57,757 bases of DNA from Enterococcus devriesei. Lineage in GTDB: Bacteria > Bacillota > Bacilli > Lactobacillales > Enterococcaceae. Both the position numbers and the translations under genes were made by a program. Location of the stretch: contig NZ_JXKM01000007.1 of assembly GCF_001885905.1 (NCBI RefSeq), positions 57,749 to 115,505 on the forward strand. Reading direction: 5' to 3'. This document shows positions 52,418-57,757 of this stretch, piece by piece (the first letter of the stretch is position 1; each line of letters starts with the position of its first letter). The notes under the pieces are model-generated. The model was not told the origin of the DNA. It saw only the letters and a list, made by a program, of their open reading frames with translations, and made no database searches.

Positions 52418-52477
52418 AATCTCTAGCACGTATTTAATTACCTGTATTATAACACCATTAATCCTTTACAACAATCT

Positions 52478-53047
52478 TTAAATCGACCAGACTTGGCTAT
52501 CCGTAGTGGAAACTGCTAAACTGCCCGCTCCTAGCGCGCCTAAGACATCTTCTTTATCATGGATCAGGCCGCCAACGATCAATGGCTTGCGGGACTGCTT
52601 CACTAAACCTTTGATGATTTTAGGCGAAACATTGGGTAAAACTTCCACCAGATCCGCTTCTGTTTGTAACAGCTGGCGCTCCACATTGGTCAAGGCAGAG
52701 GAGTCCAGTAAAAAGAAACGCTGGATCGCTAATAGCTGATGGCGTTTCGCATAACGCACGATGGCGGATTTTGTTGAGATAATGCCGTCAAAAGCAGTCT
52801 TTTGCTTAATATAATCAATCGCCATTTCATCAGACGATAAGCCTTTCACGAGATCGGCGTGAAGAATCGCGATTTTGCCGCTTTGCTTGATTTTTTCTGA
52901 GAGCTCCGCCAGCTGCATCAAGTGGGACTGTAGGACAAAAATAACTTCCACTTCGGTCAGTAAGGCTGCTGTCAATTCTTCTTCGCTCTTAATCGCGGCG
53001 ATCACTGGTGCAACCTCTAATTTTTGATATAAGTCATGAGTATTCAT
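52478..53047 (-). CDS. glpP: Glycerol uptake operon antiterminator GlpP
   Basis: 189-residue TIM-barrel-like regulator: PVIAAIKSEEELTAALLTEVEVIFVLQS, KIAILHADLVKGLSSDEMAIDYIKQKTAFDGIISTKS, DLVEVLPNVSPKIIKGL and PLIVGGLIHDKEDVLGALGAGSLAVSTT are family hallmarks. In Bacillus GlpP binds glycerol-3-phosphate and lets RNA polymerase read through the leader terminator of glpD. Here the next genes are a glycerol-3-phosphate dehydrogenase set behind such a terminator. The ATG at 53047 has AAGGAG upstream; the longest frame adds 12 residues. Confidence 0.9.
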   Translation of the reverse strand: MNTHDLYQKLEVAPVIAAIKSEEELTAALLTEVEVIFVLQSHLMQLAELSEKIKQSGKIAILHADLVKGLSSDEMAIDYIKQKTAFDGIISTKSAIVRYAKRHQLLAIQRFFLLDSSALTNVERQLLQTEADLVEVLPNVSPKIIKGLVKQSRKPLIVGGLIHDKEDVLGALGAGSLAVSTTDSQVWSI

Positions 53048-53187
53048 CGCTAAACTCCTTGGTTTTATCATTAAGTCTGTCATTCTATCTTATTATTTTA
53101 CCACGGAAGAATCTCTAGGAACGCTTATAAAAAGAGAATAATGATTATTTTGGTATTTTAAAAGGACGTATACACAAATTTGTAGCT

Positions 53188-53231
53188 AAATAAAACAGTC
53201 AGGAGAGGAACCTTCCTGACTGTTTTATTTA
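53188..53231 (-). terminator. Terminator of the YoaK gene
   Basis: AAATAAAACAGTCAGGA pairs with TCCTGACTGTTTTATTT. The upstream A's supply U's on the minus strand. Confidence 0.8.
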
Positions 53232-53235
53232 ATGG

Positions 53236-53892
53236 TTAGCGCAACGCCCGCCGATCCTTCACTAATAAAAAGAGTGCGACCGCGATAAAAATCAGACTGA
53301 AGAAAATCGTCCGTTCGTGAAAATAAGTTGCTAAAAAGCCATTTAACAATGCGCCACTCAAAAAACTGCCAAGAATGATCAAAGTGTCTTTAAAGGCTTC
53401 ACGCTTTTCTGATTGATGGTTCAGATAGCCTTCAAAAAAATTCGTAGCTAAATTTTTTAGATTGCCGGTCATCATCAAGGAAGTAAAGGGGCGGCCTTTT
53501 AATTTTTGAAATTCTTGCAATTGAGTCGCTGCCGCAATGGAAAGCAGAGCATTAGCCAATAAATTTGGCATAGTCGGTGAAAAGAAGCCAACAAATAGCA
53601 GCAATAGAAACTCAAAACTCAAAAACCAAAGTTGCTGGTTCTTGCTTATTTTCGTTTGTAGAAAACGGGCCAATAAAGCACCAAAGGCAAACGCAAAAAT
53701 CGGAATCAAATAATGGCTCAAAGCACTCCATTGGCCTTGTCCTAGATTGACTCCCAATAAAATAAAATTCCCTGTTTGCAGTCCCGCGAAGACTTCGCCA
53801 TGCACGAGATACGTATAGGCGTCTAATCCGCCAGCGGTTGCTGCTAAAACCATTCCAAATTCTAAACGTTCATGGATTTTTTCTTCCATCAT
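53236..53892 (-). CDS. YoaK family (DUF1275) membrane protein
   Basis: 218 residues with about six membrane helices. VLAATAGGLDAYTYLVHGEVFAGLQTGNFILLGVNLGQG is the clear DUF1275 start, followed by LQEFQKLKGRPFTSLMMTGNLKN. Function unknown; presumed transporter-like. The ATG at 53892 has GAGGTG six bases upstream; the longest frame adds 11 residues. No operon partner. Confidence 0.87.
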   Translation of the reverse strand: MMEEKIHERLEFGMVLAATAGGLDAYTYLVHGEVFAGLQTGNFILLGVNLGQGQWSALSHYLIPIFAFAFGALLARFLQTKISKNQQLWFLSFEFLLLLFVGFFSPTMPNLLANALLSIAAATQLQEFQKLKGRPFTSLMMTGNLKNLATNFFEGYLNHQSEKREAFKDTLIILGSFLSGALLNGFLATYFHERTIFFSLIFIAVALFLLVKDRRALR

Positions 53893-53957
53893 CGTGCACC
53901 TCGTTTCAAAAAAAGTGTACGCCAAAACAAATAAAATCCCAAAGAAAACGTCTTTTA

Positions 53958-54710
53958 TTACAGATCAATCGTGATCTCCAGTTCAGCAATCAAGCGCTCG
54001 ATGATCAGCATGGTGGGAAGCTGCGAGCTAGTATCGAAGTAGCCTAGCTTGCGATGTTCTTCATAGTTATGGACAAAAACCATGCGACTCATATGGGCCA
54101 ATGGGCTTTTAGGATTGCCCGTAATGGAAACGAGGTAATGATCTGGAAAAGCTTGAAAGTAGGTTAAAAGTTCTACGATATCAGAAGAGTTGCCAGAATT
54201 TGAGATAGCGATAATCAAATTGTCGCTGGTATTTCTGAGCCGATTGGCCAATGGATAATAAGGATCAGTGACCGCAAAGCAATTGACGCCTAAGGTCATG
54301 ATGCGGCGAGCGGCATATTCGGCCAAAATACCTGAAAGTCCAATCCCAATAAAAACGACATTTTCGCTTTCTACAATCTTACTAGCTAATGTGGGCATAT
54401 TTTTTTCCATATCGGCTGAAAATTGATCTCGTTGCAATAACTGCAGTACGTTCCCGAAAAAATCACCGTCTATTTTTTTAGTGTTGGCCTGATTGTAGCG
54501 GCGCTTGATCTCGGTACGAAAAGCCGGGAAGCTGTCGAAGCCGATCTTGTGAATGAAACGCATGACTGAGGCTGATGAAGTATGGGAGGCTTGCGCGACT
54601 TCTCGAACACGCATATAAGGGATCTTTTCTAAATTAGTCATAATAAAATTGTAAACAGCCAGTTCTGTTTGTGATAAATCATCAGAATTGATACTCGTTA
54701 ACAGACTCAT
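53958..54710 (-). CDS. RpiR/MurR family regulator
   Basis: 250 residues: N-terminal HTH (LSQTELAVYNFIMTNLEKIPYMRVREVAQASHTSSASVMRFIHKIGFDSFPAFRTEI) and a C-terminal SIS sugar-phosphate-binding domain (NVVFIGIGLSGILAEYAARRI, IIAISNSGNSSDIVELL). It is divergent from a phospho-beta-glucosidase and PTS IIC, so it likely senses a sugar phosphate from that pathway. The start at 54710 has TAGGAGGA upstream; the longest frame adds 46 residues across the promoter region. Confidence 0.92.
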   Translation of the reverse strand: MSLLTSINSDDLSQTELAVYNFIMTNLEKIPYMRVREVAQASHTSSASVMRFIHKIGFDSFPAFRTEIKRRYNQANTKKIDGDFFGNVLQLLQRDQFSADMEKNMPTLASKIVESENVVFIGIGLSGILAEYAARRIMTLGVNCFAVTDPYYPLANRLRNTSDNLIIAISNSGNSSDIVELLTYFQAFPDHYLVSITGNPKSPLAHMSRMVFVHNYEEHRKLGYFDTSSQLPTMLIIERLIAELEITIDL

Positions 54711-54724
54711 AATTTTCCTCCTAA

Positions 54725-54751
54725 TGGAACGTAGTGTTTCAAGTGTGGAAC
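54725..54751. promoter_or_regulatory. Probable RpiR operator
   Basis: TGGAAC (54725-54730), GTTTCA (54736-54741), TGGAAC (54746-54751): alternating near-inverted half-sites between the divergent regulator and glucosidase genes. Confidence 0.5.
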
Positions 54752-54813
54752 AAAAACCAACTTGATGAATCCGGTTACACAATCTCTTGGATTGGTATCT
54801 TTTTAGATTATAG

Positions 54814-56232
<1,419 letters not shown>

Positions 56233-56245
56233 AAGGAAGAGGAAC

Positions 56246-57583
56246 ATGAAGGGGCTTGAAATATTTTTAGATAAATTATTAGGACCTGTAGCCAACAAGA
56301 TGGGACAAAGTAAATTTTTCTCAGCATTATCTGAAGCATTTATGCGGACGACGCCAATCACGTTAGGTGCGGCCTTCTTGATGCTGATCGGAAATTTTCC
56401 GATTCCAGCGTGGATCAATTGGCTGAAAAGTATCGGAATGGACGTGCATTTTACCGCCGTTGTGGGAGCGACGTTTAATGCCTTAGCATTGTATGTGGCC
56501 TTTAACTTCGCCTATGTTTATGTTCGTAAGAGCGGCGAGAACGGGTTGACGGCAGGATTGCTTTCAATGGCTTCATTTTTATTATTGGCACCACAAATCA
56601 TGACAGTCCCAACATTGCAAAGCGCGGTCGCTAAATTCCCGGCGAAAGCAACAGTCACTGGGATTCAATCCGTGGAGGCCTTCCAAACAGCGCAAACCGG
56701 TGGACCGGGGCTGATCGTGGCGATTATCGTCGGCTTCTTGACCGGTGTGATGTTCTTGTTTTTCAAAAAGAAAAATTTGGTGGTCAAATTGCCTAGTACC
56801 GTTCCACCAAGTGTCAGTGAATCGTTGAATCCAACCTTTATAGCAGGTTTGATTTTCTCAGTCTTCTTTATTATTCGCGTAGGCTTGTCTTATACTGCTT
56901 TTGGTAATGTCTTTAATTTAATTTACGGTATCTTGCAAGCGCCATTAGAAGCATTGACTTCTTCACCAATCAGCATCATTATCATTTATACGTTGGCGAA
57001 TCTGTTTTGGTTCTTTGGAATCCACCCAAGTGTCGTTTACGGTATCGTGACGCCAATGCTTATGGCGAATTTTACGGCGAATACAAATGCCTACATCAGT
57101 ACCGGGAAAGTCCCTTACTTGATGATGGCGATCATCTATATCTTTACTTCCAACGCTTTTGGCGGACAAGGGGGAACGTATGGATTGATCTTATCGATGA
57201 TTCGAGCAAAATCGGCTCGCTACAAAGAGCTGTTTAAACTTGCAGCGGCACCGACCTTATTCAATATCAATGAACCAATCATCTTCGGGATGCCGATCAT
57301 GTTGAATCCGATGTTTTTCTTACCAATGATCTTTGGACCGATTGTTCAAGGTGGGATCGCTTGGCTTGTCGCGATCGTCTTGAAAGTCGGTACGTATAAT
57401 GCGGCGATTCAAATGCCGTGGACATTACCGACACCGATTAATGCCTTCTTCTTAGGCGGCTGGAAATTCTTAGTGATTGCGATCGCCGTTATGGTTGGAA
57501 ACTTCTTCTTATGGTATCCATTCTTCAGAGTAGCCGATAAAAAAGAAGTCGAAGCAGAAGCAAAGGCGAATATTGCGGCCTAA
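56246..57583 (+). CDS. PTS lactose/cellobiose-type IIC
   Basis: 445-residue IIC membrane subunit. The signature is APTLFNINEPIIFGMPIMLNPMFFLPMIFGP, with HPSVVYGIVTPMLMANF and ten or so helices. It follows the glucosidase by 13 bases. No IIA or IIB gene is seen before the window ends, so it may borrow the carriers of another locus, such as those at 39355 and 40984, or have them elsewhere. Confidence 0.93.
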   Translation: MKGLEIFLDKLLGPVANKMGQSKFFSALSEAFMRTTPITLGAAFLMLIGNFPIPAWINWLKSIGMDVHFTAVVGATFNALALYVAFNFAYVYVRKSGENGLTAGLLSMASFLLLAPQIMTVPTLQSAVAKFPAKATVTGIQSVEAFQTAQTGGPGLIVAIIVGFLTGVMFLFFKKKNLVVKLPSTVPPSVSESLNPTFIAGLIFSVFFIIRVGLSYTAFGNVFNLIYGILQAPLEALTSSPISIIIIYTLANLFWFFGIHPSVVYGIVTPMLMANFTANTNAYISTGKVPYLMMAIIYIFTSNAFGGQGGTYGLILSMIRAKSARYKELFKLAAAPTLFNINEPIIFGMPIMLNPMFFLPMIFGPIVQGGIAWLVAIVLKVGTYNAAIQMPWTLPTPINAFFLGGWKFLVIAIAVMVGNFFLWYPFFRVADKKEVEAEAKANIAA

Positions 57584-57597
57584 TTTAAAAATAAAAA

Positions 57598-57757
57598 GGA
57601 GGTGTGACAAAAGTCTTGTCGCACCTCCTTTTTTCGAATAAACGGCGTTCCAGGCGTAGCCTCTTCGGAAATAAGCCAAATAATCTCAAAAAATATGAGA
57701 AGCTATTTTCCAATTATTCGACTTATTGCTATGAAACACAGCGATTGCTTCAGCAGA
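57598..57757 (-). repeat. Type A intergenic repeat, copy 3 (cut by the window end)
   Basis: Reverse complement of the 37.03-37.26 kb copy, about 85 percent identical by eye. Begins with the hairpin AAGGAGGTGTGACA / TGTCGCACCTCCTT, which can also end the PTS operon. Internal hairpin AATAAT (57679-57684) / ATTATT (57713-57718). Confidence 0.85.

Overview
The window looks like chromosomal DNA of a moderately AT-rich Gram-positive lactic acid bacterium, most likely Enterococcus (perhaps the E. casseliflavus/gallinarum group). This rests on gene content and style, not on any search: strong AGGAGG ribosome sites, many intrinsic terminators, Mga-like and PRD regulators, PTS sugar loci, a ThiW/ThiM/ThiE/ThiD salvage operon, a ZinT-fused AdcA and a Pro/Ser-rich autolysin. 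There are no rRNA or tRNA genes, no phage genes and no insertion sequences. Almost every gene reads as intact.

Layout. 0.3-6.7 kb: housekeeping and single genes (dihydrouridine synthase, SDR, MmcQ/YjbR, macro domain, ASCH domain, Mga-like regulator, MazG-like pyrophosphohydrolase, VOC protein). 6.7-9.7 kb: TPP riboswitch and thiW-thiM-thiE-thiD. 10-16.9 kb: drug-efflux-type transporters with an HxlR regulator, TraX, ridA behind a leader-peptide/attenuator, YeiH with a divergent LysR regulator. 17.1-23.1 kb: LemA and TPM proteins; a marR-ABC-ABC operon for a heterodimeric exporter. 23.3-28.7 kb: complete 2-aminoethylphosphonate uptake (ATPase, fused permease, lipoprotein) and degradation (phnW, phnX). 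29.4-34.2 kb: a cell-surface locus with a large secreted glucosaminidase/CHAP hydrolase, a type I signal peptidase and two uncharacterised coiled-coil proteins. 34.4-37 kb: DsrE, membrane-bound XRE regulator, OFA-family transporter. 37.2-43.5 kb: PRD regulator, beta-glucoside PTS (IIB, IIC, IIA), 6-phospho-beta-glucosidase, YczE-like protein. 43.5-49 kb: TetR/SDR pair, zinc-responsive adcA with a previously uncalled 38-residue basic protein, YibE/F pair. 49.2-53 kb: GlpP and a three-gene glycerol-3-phosphate dehydrogenase set behind a large attenuator hairpin. 53.2-57.6 kb: YoaK, RpiR regulator, second 6-phospho-beta-glucosidase and PTS IIC.

The least expected material is between genes. Two families of dispersed intergenic repeats occur. 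Type A has copies at 9839-10006, 37028-37255 and 57598 to the window end; type B has copies at 9758-9825, 34222-34312 and 49036-49108. Type A copies carry a hairpin at the same place with different but complementary arms, which points to a conserved folded structure. A composite copy near 49.04-49.27 kb looks like a small inverted-repeat element inserted into a type B copy. Other candidates for new biology are the isoleucine-rich leader peptide before ridA, the GlpP-type attenuator and the surface locus at 29.4-34.2 kb.

Several starts were moved from the longest reading frame to the codon with the best-spaced ribosome site; the reason is given in each entry.
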